Assembly: GCA_030295235.1 (NCBI GenBank) | Contig: AP026125.1 | Span: 1,984,001-2,048,000, forward strand | Length of the DNA: 64,000 nt | Source: Fistulifera solaris | Lineage: Eukaryota > Bacillariophyta > Bacillariophyceae > Naviculales > Stauroneidaceae | Direction: 5' to 3' | In this document: piece after piece, positions 40,984 through 51,569 of the stretch | Position numbering within the stretch: position 1 is the stretch's first letter | Layout: each line of letters starts with the position of its first letter | Program-made: the position numbers and the translations under genes | Notes under the pieces: model-generated | The model's input: only the letters and a program-made list of their open reading frames with translations | Told to the model about the DNA's origin: nothing | The model's database searches: none

Positions 40984-41226
40984 ATGACTTATAACAAGTT
41001 TCCTTCGCAAAGAAGTTCATTCAAATCGTTTGGCGTGTCATCGTTGGCAAAAAAAGCATCCGATCCGAAAAAAGAAAGAAGGATCGATGGATACGACGAG
41101 AAGGAAGTTGAGCGGATGGAAGGTTGGACGACGAAAAATTGGCCCGCGCGCGCTTACTGTACATGCGCAGTCTTGGATAAGTTGAGTCGCGATCAAGATA
41201 AATGGAGTAAGATTTATTACTACTAG
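40984..41226 (+). CDS. Small hypothetical ORF, 80 codons
   Basis: An ATG ORF encodes 80 residues, basic and polar, with GYDEKEVERMEGW in the middle and ending in SKIYYY. No family was recognised. It runs into a GC-rich hairpin-forming block at its stop codon. It could be a chance ORF or the remains of a longer gene. Confidence 0.25.
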   Translation: MTYNKFPSQRSSFKSFGVSSLAKKASDPKKERRIDGYDEKEVERMEGWTTKNWPARAYCTCAVLDKLSRDQDKWSKIYYY

Positions 41227-41365
41227 CCGCCTTCGGCGTCTAGCCCCTGCAGGGCTTTTTTCGTTCTCGCCCTTCCCGCAAGCGGGGGGCTCGATCCCCG
41301 GGGATAGCGTCACACCCGGGACTGAACAACCGGGACCGACGTGACACACACACACACACACGGAC
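41221..41365. other. GC-rich hairpin block with (CA)n tract
   Basis: Several short inverted repeats lie in a row: GCCGCCTTCGGCG; AGCCC-CTGCA-GGGCT followed by six T; CCCGC-AAG-CGGGG; and CCCCGGGG. A CACACA tract follows at 41343-41361. The second hairpin plus T6 looks like a bacterial rho-independent terminator, but in nuclear DNA it could equally be a Pol III stop or a repeat end. Base composition is clearly unlike its flanks. Confidence 0.55.
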
Positions 41366-42084
41366 AGCGCGCTATTATAAATAATAGTTGTCTTCTTTAT
41401 TGTTAAATATTTATTCCTAATTTTCCTGAAATGCGGATGCTTTTTCGACATTTGACTGAATTTTCCACTGGTTTTTCTCTTTTGGCACAAATATTTTTTT
41501 CTTTCTTTCAGAAACTCCGATTTCTGAATCACTGTACCACAGTTAGTAGTAAAGCGACAAACCTGCGCCGGTTTCCCAGTGCGGAGGATTGCGCTGTGGC
41601 GCGCCATCTCTCGGATTTCGCAATAGCATGCTCACCGATCGAACCAACGAGATACTCAAACGAGATCGGATAAACCCACAAATTTCTGAGTACGGTCTCT
41701 TCCATTTCTTTTGCAGCTAGATCAAAGCTGGACTCCTACCTACAACTACAACCGTCTCTCGTCCAACTAGCCTGTTAAACTTTCACTGTCTTTTCATGAT
41801 GTTATGATGAATTGGTTATCCGCAGCATTTGAAATGTACGATCCAATGTTTTTCTTCACGTAGGCTCGGGTAGAATAACCATTCATGACACAGACAACAC
41901 TCTGGGCTATAGTACAAGTACTTACTGAAGAACATGTTTGCGTTGACGCGATGACGAAGATGCCAACAACAGAATGAACTCATTACTCCGTATAAAAAAT
42001 TGAGCCAAGAAGTTTTGCTTTTCATTAATCCACTCATACAAAAGGGAGGTCATATTTGATTTCGTTTCGTGAGACCAACTTTCA
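41366..42084. other. Intergenic region, no gene recognised
   Basis: About 720 bp without a supported gene. The last 100 bp is the likely VKOR promoter. Confidence 0.45.
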
Positions 42085-42627
42085 ATGGCCATTACAACAA
42101 CTGCTAGAGTTATCTTAGCCAGTCTAGGGCTTGTCCTATCGCTCTATGCTGTCTATGTTGAACACAAAATGGAGCATCTTGACGAGGGCGAAGATTTCAC
42201 GGCTCTATGTGATATTGATGCGATAGGTGCTAGTTGCAGGTGAGTTATGCTTTGCACTTTTGACCGTTGAATTCTTTCGGTAGCACGTCTGACGAATCGA
42301 TTTTCGTAGCAAAACCTTCTCTCTCCCGGAAGGAAAGCTACTTTCTTACTTTGGGATTGTTCCGAGTGGCCATGCTCTCGATTTGCCCAACGCTGCGTTG
42401 GGGTCTGTCTTTATGCACAATTGTTAGTACTTCGTCAGCCGATCCGGCTCTTTGTCTGCGCCGCGATGATGACTTCGATCTTCCTGGCATATCAATTAAC
42501 GTTCGTTTTGGGGGATTTATGTATTCTTTGCTGGTCAACGCATATCATCAATTCGATTTTGTTTTATAAGATTGTGCTGTCAACACTTTGGGGATCGGAT
42601 GGTGCTGCGAAGAAAAAGACAATTTAA
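42085..42627 (+). CDS. Vitamin K epoxide reductase (VKOR) family protein (one frame break)
   Basis: Exon 1 is 42085-42239, the intron 42240-42309 (70 nt, phase 2) and exon 2 42310-42627. The N-terminal helix LASLGLVLSLYAVYVEH is followed by the loop Cys pair (ALCDIDAIGASCSK). Then come FGIVPSGHALDLPNAALG and the last helices with TFVLGDLCILCWSTHIINS, which carries the catalytic CxxC. VKOR reduces quinones and feeds oxidising power into disulfide formation in the ER. The frame breaks in the G4 run at 42400-42403; one more G gives 157 residues, close to the 163 of human VKORC1. The intron acceptor is the CGTAG at 42305-42309, not the TAG at 42282-42284. All four key Cys are present. Confidence 0.9.
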
Positions 42628-42729
42628 ATTCAAAATAGCAGTATTCTTTGCCTCACTGAAATAAAGATCTAAATTCGAATCAATGAATAAGAAAGTAAAA
42701 AGCTTAGATGTTGCAAAAAATTGAAGCAT

Positions 42730-43554
42730 TTAGGATGAAGCTTCGTCGCTCTCGCTGTCTTTCGACGCATCGGAAGCCGCTGCCGGTGGTTCTTTCTTCT
42801 TCAACGCTTCTTCCTTTGATGAAACAGCCTTTTCTGTGGCGACGCTCTCTTCGATTTTTGCAGTGGCTTTTACTTGCTCCACTTGTTCTAGCTTGTCTTC
42901 TTCCTTTGTTGTTGTTGTGTCAGCAATTGCGCTAGAGGCAGCAACTTGCCCCCCTGTCTCAGATTCATCGCGTTCCTCGGACGGTGCCTCAAACCAAGGA
43001 GCAACACCGGCTTCGTCTTTATCGACACCAAGTCGCCTGGCTTGCCACTGACCCATTACATTGGCTGCCGATATAAAACTCCATCCTCTCACGGTACCTT
43101 GCATGTAATAATAATCGTCGGCGGTGGTAGCCCAAATTTTCTTTCCCATGATCAAAGACTCTTTGCTAGCGGAAAAGAATCCCGAAGCAATATCAATCGA
43201 CCACTTTCCTTTCGAATCATCACCCCAAATAGCAACATTGTTTCCATCTTGATCGACAGCACAACGAAGCCATGTTTCTTCAATTTTATCGCGATTGTTA
43301 TCCCAGTTTGTACCAACAAGCCATTCGGAACCAGCAAAATCACTTTCTGTCAATCGTTCAATTTCAATGTATTCGTAATCATCGCCATCGTCGTCGCCAT
43401 TTTCCGAGACTGCTGTTTCTATGTTCGATGAGGTGGTTGCGGTGCCGAGGCGATGTAAGAAAGGTCGCCTCCGCGTTATACTTGTATCCGTGAGTGACCA
43501 TGACCACGAAAGCTTGACGAGTAAAAACGGTAACAACAACAATAATGGTAACAT
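42730..43554 (-). CDS. Predicted plastid-targeted hypothetical protein
   Basis: This 274-residue single-exon protein has a strong signal peptide (about 1-20). An Arg/Ser-rich stretch like a diatom plastid transit region follows, then a globular domain at about 70-190: FAGSEWLVGTNWDNN, IEETWLRC, VAIWGDDSKGKWSIDIASG, GQWQARRLGVDKDEAG. The Trp/Gly-rich beta pattern suggests a small beta-barrel. The last 80 residues are Glu/Ala/Lys-rich and disordered. The domain has no name that I can give. The ORF is intact. Confidence 0.7.
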   Translation of the reverse strand: MLPLLLLLPFLLVKLSWSWSLTDTSITRRRPFLHRLGTATTSSNIETAVSENGDDDGDDYEYIEIERLTESDFAGSEWLVGTNWDNNRDKIEETWLRCAVDQDGNNVAIWGDDSKGKWSIDIASGFFSASKESLIMGKKIWATTADDYYYMQGTVRGWSFISAANVMGQWQARRLGVDKDEAGVAPWFEAPSEERDESETGGQVAASSAIADTTTTKEEDKLEQVEQVKATAKIEESVATEKAVSSKEEALKKKEPPAAASDASKDSESDEASS

Positions 43555-43833
43555 GATAATAGCTGGATATCAGCAAATAAAAAAGGTGGAAATCAATTGC
43601 TTGTCAAGAAAAGTGCTGGTTGAATTGCTTTTGAATGAAAGATGAAAGACCGTCTATTTTGGGCTGCGTTTTCACTTCCACGTGTTTTTCCTCGAAGGAT
43701 CATGATCAGCCATAACGCTAATGAGGCAAGTCAAAAGCTTTGTGTCGCCTTCTACAATAGTCCAGTCGTCAACTATTCCAGTTACAAAGCAATTACACTT
43801 TCTTAATAATAATTTGATGTCATTTCTTAGTAA
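43555..43833. other. Short spacer, no feature
   Basis: This lies between the start of the plastid-type gene and the 3' end of the Sec23-like gene. Nothing was recognised. Confidence 0.4.
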
Positions 43834-46559
43834 CTATTCGCATAAGGAAATGCCGGCTTTATCTCCCTTTCTACTGCTAATATTGGCCGCGCTGGCCGTA
43901 TCCCAAAACCATTGATGAAAGCTAGGGTCGACGGCGGGGTCGTGGAAACGAAACTTCGACCGCAAGCTAGACACTTCTCCTGGTGTCAATGCAGCTAACG
44001 CAGGAAATAGTGCTAGTTGATGGTCCAGTGGGTCGTTGTGAGAGGGTGCCAGCATCGAAGTGAACCTGCGGCTCATCGAGTCACTTTCGGAAAGCAAATG
44101 AAGCATGGGGCGAGGAAAACGATGTTGTGTCCTATTTTCCAAAAGCTTCTGGAATTTCCAGCGTATGTGGTCGAAATCTTCACTTAACGTTGATTTACCG
44201 GACCAAACGAAAAGGTTGTTAAAATGATCTGCCGCGATAATGCTCTGTTGCAACGCGATTGGAAAGAATAGCGACTGTTTAGCACAGCAAGTGTCCGATT
44301 AGGAGTGCCAAGTAAACTGCTACTTACATTGTCCCAGAGAATTAACGTTTCGGGTGGCGCGGTTCCTCGAAGACTAACTTCGACCACCAACTTGGGATCG
44401 TGGAGTGCGCCTGTTGTCCACACAATCGGTGCCATCATGTTGAGGCAGTCGTCCAGTGGTAAACGAAGGAACAAAGACCGCTTTTCAGCTCGGTCATCGC
44501 TGGACTGTACTGGGCCTGGACTTACGAGAGGACCCCGGCGCAAATAATACAATAAACGCAATGACTCTGATAGCTCTGGCGGAAAAGTAAAGTCCATCGA
44601 AGACCCCACGGCTTTGGTTTGCCCTTCTTCAGTTAAATCCAACCTTTAAAGTAAAATCGTCAGATTATCGAACACAAACAAGAGGGTTTATCGCACGCTA
44701 CTCACGCTCTTGCGCCTTCTTGAAGCCCCAACAATCTAAATTCGCCGGAGATGTTTTGAATAGTCGCATCGATATCCTTTTGCACTTGATAAGCTAACTT
44801 TTCCATTTCTGCTGGGTCAACAGGCTCATCATTTAACACCCCGTCCGATTCGCGTCCATACAAAGCTCGATATACAGCTTCTTTGGCCAATACGACAGGT
44901 ATAACATCTTCGTCGACAGAATCCATGTACGTGCTTACATCCTTTGCCAAGCCCAAACGATACGTCGAAATACGTGTGATCATCATTGAGCCGGGAGCGT
45001 CCATGTACCTCGCAACAAATTGGAAGTGTGCAAACTCAGTATCTGCACCAATCTCAGGAAGAACCCGCAACATCATCGACAAAGTCGTCAATGGGTCGTG
45101 ACGACAGATACGGACACGCATTACCACACCTTCAAATGTCTGTCGATCTGGGAGTTTATTTGTCTCAATGCCATTTTTAGCTGCAATTGCTGACCCTGCA
45201 GCGAACGTCGCCCGCTCATTTGGGAGAAGTATCTTTTCGTCGTCCAGGAACTCACCCATCCCTATTAGATGCGTTGCTTCCACAAAACTGTAGATACAAT
45301 AAAAGTTGTGAGAAACAGTCGAAAGAGCTTTCTCCTTGGAATCAAAGAACTCAATTCACCTTGGTAGTCGAATATCAATGACGCATCCGTCAATCCATTT
45401 CTTATCCTTGTCGTCGTCAACATACAGCCCTGAAAGATACGTGTCATTCAACACGTATTTTATATTGTCGACCAAGTTGGCTGCATTATCTTGACACAAG
45501 GCGTATCCCCCGGTTGGTTCCACGATACTGTTCCATGCAGGTACGGCAAGTTCTTGCACTCCAGTTAAGAACGCATCGATTCCTATCCCTGCATTCGCCG
45601 CCTGCAAACCAATCGGCGACCAAAAGTCTGTAATACTAGCAGCTAGTTGAACTGGGTCAACACGAGTCGAGTTTTCTGCGCAAGTTGTACCTACACCAAG
45701 ATTGGGAGCACCGTTCGTAAAGACTAGTATCCGCGCCGTTCGCGCCGCCGCAACGCTGGCCAGTTCGATCGCACAACTGATTGCTTCCCCTGTGCAACGA
45801 AATTGCGTATCTCTCTTATGCGATCGAGACTGTAACCACGGTGATTTCGGTGGCTCTGGTTGCTGCAGCTCATTCTGTCGGGCCTGTTTGCGTTCCTTCA
45901 ACATTTCGAGACGAGATTTGGGTTTGTTCGTATCTTCCTGCCCCTTGTTTTCGCCGTAGAAAGCATCCAGACAGTTCGAAAAGGCTTCCCAATCTTTTGA
46001 CGACTTCATGGGGCGTAAATATTGCGTTTTCTTATCGGGAGAATCACAAAAACCGATACAAGTGGCGTAGACATGTGAAGCGCAAATTTCGCATAAGGTT
46101 GAGAAAATATGGACAGAACTGTCAAAGATCAGCAACCCAAGCTGCACATCTGGATCGTTCTCTAGTGTACTTCGAATTGTATTTCTGATTGCTCTCACTT
46201 CCGAGCCAATTAAATGGGCGTCCAGCACAAGTAGTACATTTCTTCGCTGGTTATCATTTTCCACCGGCTGTGAAAACTCCAATTGCGGTTGCGCCATCAC
46301 AATTGGGTCAATATCGACACCCTCAACATTTCGAAACCCGCAAAAGGACAAACCCATTGATTATTGTCATTCATTTCGCAGTAAAGGTTGTAAAAGAAAG
46401 ACACTTTAAGCATTGCGGCACGGCTTTTTCCGTTGTCGATCCGCTCGATCCGGTAAAAGGAGACCAAACAAAGCCAAAAGGAAGGTTACAGCTCTTATCT
46501 GGGCCTGCGGGGCATTTACTAGATGTAAAAGCTACTTCGTTGCTTCTCATCATCGTCAT
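43834..46559 (-). CDS. Sec23-like COPII coat protein (two frame breaks)
   Basis: Exons are 46559-45360, 45287-44706, 44643-44328 and 44274-43834; the introns are 72, 62 and 53 nt. The N-terminal Sec23 zinc finger appears when one base is added to each of two A4 runs (46392-46395 and 46342-46345, + strand). It reads FGFVWSPF, then VPQCLKC, YNLYCEMNDNNQWVC and PFCGFRN, giving the CxxC...CxxC pair. The vWA-like trunk follows (VLLVLDAHLIGSEVRAI, LVFTNGAPNLGVG, TGGYALCQDN), then the beta-sandwich and helical domains (GVVMRVRICRHDP) and a C-terminal gelsolin-like domain (NNLFVWSG). Joined length is 846 residues. Sec23 is the GTPase-activating inner-coat subunit for ER-to-Golgi vesicles. This copy is diverged, closer to the plant-type Sec23-like branch than to core Sec23. 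Confidence 0.87.
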
Positions 46560-47119
46560 CGTATTTAAAAATAGAAGTAATATCGTATCATTGGAGAAAG
46601 ATCGTTTATGTTTTTGTCAGTCGCGTCGCGTCGTCGATGCTAACGACGTCGTCTGACCGTACTCCGTCCTCTTAGCTACGGAGTATTATTGCTTCTTAAC
46701 TTATTGTACCGGTACTCCGTAGCTCATAAGGAAGGAAGTTGTGAGTTGCGATTGAGAAGCCACAGGCAGGAAATAATAGTCACTCTCACCACGTGCCGGG
46801 GCAATTCCTTGTCGAAGATATAAACGTTTTATGATGAAAGATCTTGACGCAGACCAAGCAGATTGGGCCTCGCATCAAGAGCTGGCGACGTACTTGGTTT
46901 CCGCAGAAGCTTGGATTGCAGCTATACTTCATTTGATGCGATGATATTGTAAACTACTCTAATAATGATTTACGTGGAATATTATAGACATGGTCAAGGG
47001 TGTTCGTCTCTCGTGTTGACCCTCGTTGACGATGATGATTCCAGTTTTGGTATTGTACAAATGTCCAATTGCATTGATATATGTGTGAAGGGCGATGTAG
47101 CAACGTGACTTTAACTGTG
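46560..47119. other. Intergenic region with a 37-codon small ORF
   Basis: On the + strand, 46831-46944 is an ATG ORF of 37 codons (starts MMKDLDADQADW, ends AAILHLMR) with a helical pattern. It could be a small protein, an exon or chance. Repeated TACTCCGTA words occur at 46658-46725. Nothing else was recognised. Confidence 0.3.
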
Positions 47120-47878
47120 TCACTCAAGCAGCTGGTGAATGTTTGTGGGGAGGACTGACTCGAAAAGGAAAATGTTGAGCTTAAAGTGCATGATTTCGCA
47201 TTCAATTTGCATTAGTTCCGACATGTATGCAGAGAAGATTAACAGCTCCCGGATTCTGTCGAGACACGAAATAACGTGTTTTGTGTGACCAACGTATGAG
47301 TAGATGTTGCCCATGTTGTTGTTGATCGCCAATTCAAGAATTCTCTCTCGAGGCCCGAGCTCATGTCGTCTTTCGGACATGACCTCTAATGTCTTTGTGT
47401 AGATACTGAGCGCTTTCTGAAGATTAGAGAAGCGCTGTTCGGCAGTGGCGACTCCTTTCAGGTGAAAAGATAGTGCCATGTTGTAAAGGAGCGTTACGGA
47501 AGTGAGTCGAAGCGATGCCTCGGAGATTGCCCCAGAGCTCCCCACATGAAATGCCTTCATACATATGGGAAAATCAGCACAAGATACATCTTCATCATCC
47601 CACGCTGGAGTTTGAAGATCTTGCCATGTAAGAAAGGAGTCAACCATCTCGCTTTCCCAGGCTCGTACGTTCGAAGTATACAATTGAGGTATTAAGCGCC
47701 CAAGCGTCAATTTCGCGCTTAGTATGGCATCGTCGTAGAGCCCTTGTGCGACTTTGTCCACAACAATTGCATTCTCCGAGAAAATTGTTGTCGTTTCCAT
47801 CGTTTCGTCGCTGGTAAAAACAAGAGGTTTCTCAGCGAGGAAATGGCGACGAGCGCTGTGAAGCACGTTTGTTGGCAT
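47120..47878 (-). CDS. TPR-like helical-repeat protein, hypothetical
   Basis: This 252-residue protein is predicted all-helical. A pattern common in diatom TPR-like proteins is visible: VTLLYNMALSFHLKG, LQKALSIYTKTLEVM, ILELAINNNMGNIY. TPR units bind other proteins; no further function can be given. The N-terminus is less regular. The ATG at 47878 is the first in frame and no break was seen. Confidence 0.7.
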   Translation of the reverse strand: MPTNVLHSARRHFLAEKPLVFTSDETMETTTIFSENAIVVDKVAQGLYDDAILSAKLTLGRLIPQLYTSNVRAWESEMVDSFLTWQDLQTPAWDDEDVSCADFPICMKAFHVGSSGAISEASLRLTSVTLLYNMALSFHLKGVATAEQRFSNLQKALSIYTKTLEVMSERRHELGPRERILELAINNNMGNIYSYVGHTKHVISCLDRIRELLIFSAYMSELMQIECEIMHFKLNIFLFESVLPTNIHQLLE

Positions 47879-48976
47879 GTTGATGGGTCAAGAGGGGAAA
47901 AAAAGGCGAAACGGAGCGGAGGTGCGGAGGCGGTAACGATGACGCAGGTGAAAGTTGAATTACGCAAACAAATTCTACAGCCCTTCCCGTACTGCTTCTA
48001 CGAATTACATGTAATACGTGCCCTTGGACCCTTGGATCTTGGATCCAGAGAAATCGTAGATTGTCTATTGTACGACGATCCCTTATGCCCTTCCCTTGTC
48101 CATGTCCGAAGTACACTTTTGTATCTACTCCTTTTTTCTGTGTCTTGTCCTTGTCCTACATCTTACTTTATAGTCATCTACTTTGGTTCGCATTTTCGAA
48201 AAATTAGGTGTCTCCGTCTCTGGTACAGTATCCGGTATCCGCTCTCCGCTATCTCCACCTCATTCTTTTACCGTACTCTTCTGTATTACGAACAAAATCA
48301 GTGCCTTACTCTTTTTTCGATAGCCTTTCCGAAAACAATGACGTACATTTTGTTTCACGACTCTTCACTATCATCTCTCTCTAAAAGTGGATAGCTGGCT
48401 TGGCTGGTTTTTTGGTTGTTAATGTTGGTGCGTTTTTGACTCGTCTCAACGTCTCAACTTTCAGCTCCCAACTTATTGAGTCCCAACTTCCTCTTGTTCC
48501 AAGCTTTACTTCCACTAAGGCAAACCCTCACGTGTTGGAACCTGGAGCCTGGAGCATGGAGCTTGAAATCTTTTCTCGCCTCTTGCTCGCTAGCACTCCG
48601 AGAGTTCCCTCTAGGGCGCATAATTCAGAATTGAGGTGCAAAGGTGCAACGAGCAACCTATCCCTCGAGCTCTCCAAGGAACCCAAAACCCAAACGCTGG
48701 CTTCTTATATTATTTGTTATCACTACAACCTTCTACAGTGGCCCAGTGACCATCGATAATAGAAAAGTCTAGGAGGTCTAGGAAACTTCGTCCCCGTAGG
48801 TTTATCTTTCTTCTATGGGGATCTTCCAACATAAATCTAACAACATTAATTTCATCTTTCTCACCTGAAGAATACTAGGAAGATAGGGCGAAATTAATTA
48901 TTAGCTTATCGAGAGTGCCTTTGCAGCACTTGAGCCTAGAAACTAGTAGCCCCGATGAAAATAGTAATCGAAAAAC
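47879..48976. other. Intergenic region of 1.1 kb, no gene recognised
   Basis: Several short imperfect direct repeats are present (for example TGGATCTTGGATCC near 48034, TATCCGGTATCCGCTCTCCGC near 48227, GGAGCCTGGAGCATGGAGC near 48543). Forward frames are open but show no family features. Confidence 0.5.
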
Positions 48977-50544
48977 TTAGTCCTCCATCACAGCCTTTTC
49001 ACGCTTCAACTTTTCTTTTCGCGCTTCATTCCATAAAGTGTTTAGACTTTGTGAGAGCGTCGCGCTTCTAACGTTCAAGTCTTTCGTTCGTTCCATGACT
49101 TGCTCGTAGATACTTTGTCTTGAACTATTCATGACGACACAATCGTCTTGCAAGCATGCGTCCATGTCAGTGGCGTTTCGAATCAAGTCTACCATCCAAC
49201 GTTCTGCTTCGGCGGGAGCCATGGCCAACTTGTCTCCTAGAGCTTGGAGATCAATCTTGTGATGAATTCGACAGTAGTTTTCGAACACAAATATGCGGGC
49301 TTCTTCCATAAAGACAGCTGTTTGCTGGCAAAGAAAGAAATCGGCGCGAAGTACTTTCTCGCATTCTTGAAGCTTGACCTGTGCCGCGTCAAAGTCGTAC
49401 TTGACGCATAAGCAATTGACAAACTCGACAATGGGGTCGGAGTATTCACAATCTTGCAAGACATACACCAATTGCTTCATGAGCCGTCGGGCTTCCACGG
49501 TTTTGGAGGTTACACGACGCTTGCACAATAGTACGGCGGCAGTCAAGTAACGAAGCAAGTGAGGAGCATTGGTGGTGATGGCCTGTTTGTATTTTTCCGT
49601 CATGCACAAATCGACCAACTGCTCGAGACCTCCCGGACCGTTCCAGTAAACAAAGAGAGACCAATGCAAGAGCCATGTTCGCTGTTGCAAGGCTTCGAGA
49701 GCGGTAATTTGTCCCATTTGCGTCAGTGTTTCCATTGCCGTCTTGACCGCATCCAGAGCTGTACGCGCCGCGGCCCAATCTTCGACGAGAATTTCGCATG
49801 CCAACTTCCCCCACAAAACCTGTAGCATATCCTTGTCTGCTTTTTTGAGATAATACATACTCGGGTTTCCTAGATCAGGATTGTTTTGCGCTTGCTGTTG
49901 GTGTTTGGATTGCTGCACTCCGGCGAGAACCAAATCTTCTTCTTCATCCTCCGCGGAAGTCGCGGGTGGCGATGCATGCCACGAGATGCAATGCGTCACC
50001 ATGTCTCTCGAACTTTTGTAGTCTCCGCAATCGAAATGAAAGCGCGCTAATGCAAGATAGGTTTGAATCATTTCGCTGGTAATTCCTGGAATTTGCGTGA
50101 GACCAGCGACATTCCATTTTCCGCTTTCGACAAGTTTCTTCTGTGAATAGAAACGACAAAGGGTGAGTGCTGAGAAAAATAAAAATTTGCTGATGCAATA
50201 AACTAAAAAAATAAATACCTTTTCGTTTTCATCTTGGCAGAGTTTCAAGAGAGGTTCACAGCCATTCTTGAGCGTTTCCAGTTGCTGATAGACCTGTTCC
50301 TTCTGTTGCTTCATTTCCGCAGGCGCATCTCCGTGCAATGCCTTATGACATTCAGCCGCATAATCCACCATATGCGTCGGACGCAACAATTCGAGTCGAG
50401 CCGCGGCGACATCTTCTTTGAATAATCCAAGTTTTCAATAATGTATTCGAGCAATGGGAAGATGAGATGACGATCCAAATAGGGTGAGACTTGCGCCGTC
50501 AAATCCCACTGTTCTGCCGCCGCTTCAGTACTAGGTGCCGTCAT
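48977..50544 (-). CDS. EIF3E: Translation initiation factor eIF3 subunit E (one frame break)
   Basis: From the ATG at 50544, MTAPSTEAAAEQWDLT leads into SPYLDRHLIFPLLEYI, the eIF3e (INT6) opening. The frame breaks near 50430 (GGATTATTC; one more T or A restores LFKEDVAAARLELL). Exon 1 ends at 50219, the intron is 50218-50141 (78 nt, phase 0) and exon 2 runs 50140-48977. Family blocks include LWGKLACEILVEDWAAA, LQQRTWLLHWSLFVYWNGP, APHLLRYLTAAVL, a PCI domain with AEAERWMVDLIRNA, and QSIYEQVMERTKDL. eIF3 scaffolds the 43S preinitiation complex. Joined length is 496 residues. The intron is a multiple of three without a stop, so reading through it keeps the frame; the family alignment shows it must be spliced. 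Confidence 0.93.
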
Positions 50545-51569
50545 TCTTCCTACTGTTTGTCTGTTTCTAATAAAAAATGAATAGAGCAGCTACGATGGCA
50601 GATAGATTCAGAGCTTTGCAGCACGATTTTATTCTTCATGGTGAAGCGAGGGGAAAAAGCGGAGCGCGACTGTGCGGTGCAATCTCGTCCATCCGTTCAT
50701 TCATTTCTCCGTCTGGTCATGGACCGGTTCTATGAAACGTCTTCAGTACCGGTTTTAGTTGTCTTCCGCAACAGAGACAAGGAGTGGTTGCTCCTAGCTA
50801 GAGAGAGCGAATTATGAAGCGGAAAGGTGATTGACTGCGATATTGAAGGCAAAACAGGTGCATGAATCATCATGCAAGTGTTGGTTAAAGTGTCACTCTG
50901 GCTCGGACAAAAAACATTGATGATTCATGACTGAAATGCTGCAATCGTGGACCCTCCTTGAACAAACACCTTGGGTCCATAGTAAATATGGAAGACAACG
51001 TTTCGCAAGGCTTTTCGACGTAAAAAATAATGCCGTGTAGAGCAAACTTTGATGAAAGACTATTTCATTGCAACAACGACAAATGAAGTTCAAGAAAATG
51101 GGCGAACGAACGAATTGTAGGTAAGTTTGTCGCTCGAAAGAATAATCGAAATACGGAGAAAACTTTGGTCCATAGTAAAATATGGCAGACAACGTGTTTC
51201 GTTAGCTTTTCGATGTAAAAGTTACAAGGCGTGCAATGCAAATGCAGCCAAAGGATACTTTATTGAAACGACAACAAGTGGAGCTCAATAGAATTTGTTG
51301 ATCGAACGAAACGTATAGGCAGCATCGTCGCTTGCAAGAAATTTTAATTCATGATTCATGACTGAATTGCGGTCGTGGATAAGTTGAGATACACTCGACA
51401 CTTGGGACTATAGTATGTAAACAGTGCGACACAAAACCCGAACTCGGACATTCGCTTTCCGCTTTCCGCTTTCGCGACAAAAAGTTTTTTTTTCGTTGAC
51501 ACTCTCTTGTTCGTCTGCAATCGATACAAAATACAAACATGATACCATGTTTCCTTGATCCTCTCTATA
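50545..51569. other. Divergent intergenic region with diverged duplications
   Basis: This lies between eIF3e (minus) and the aspartic protease (plus). The centre is made of old direct repeats (see 50916-51415). No gene was recognised. Confidence 0.55.
50916..51415. repeat. Diverged direct repeats in A-B-B-A order
   Basis: Unit A (ATTCATGACTGAA...CGTGGA...CTTGGG) lies at about 50920-50975 and again at 51350-51410. Unit B (GTCCATAGTAAAATATGG..GACAACGT, then TTTTCGATGTAAAA, then GAACGAA) lies at about 50976-51140 and 51168-51345. Similarity is easy to see by eye but interrupted by many substitutions and small gaps. No coding potential is shared. Confidence 0.7.

Noticed and set aside
41285-41300. 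tRNA gene or tRNA-derived SINE from a GGCTCGATCCCC box B-like word
   Set aside because: No box A lies at the right distance and no cloverleaf can be drawn around it.
41038-41607. 189-codon minus-strand ORF
   Set aside because: It crosses the (CA)n tract and GC-rich hairpin block, has no family motifs, and overlaps a separate composition zone.
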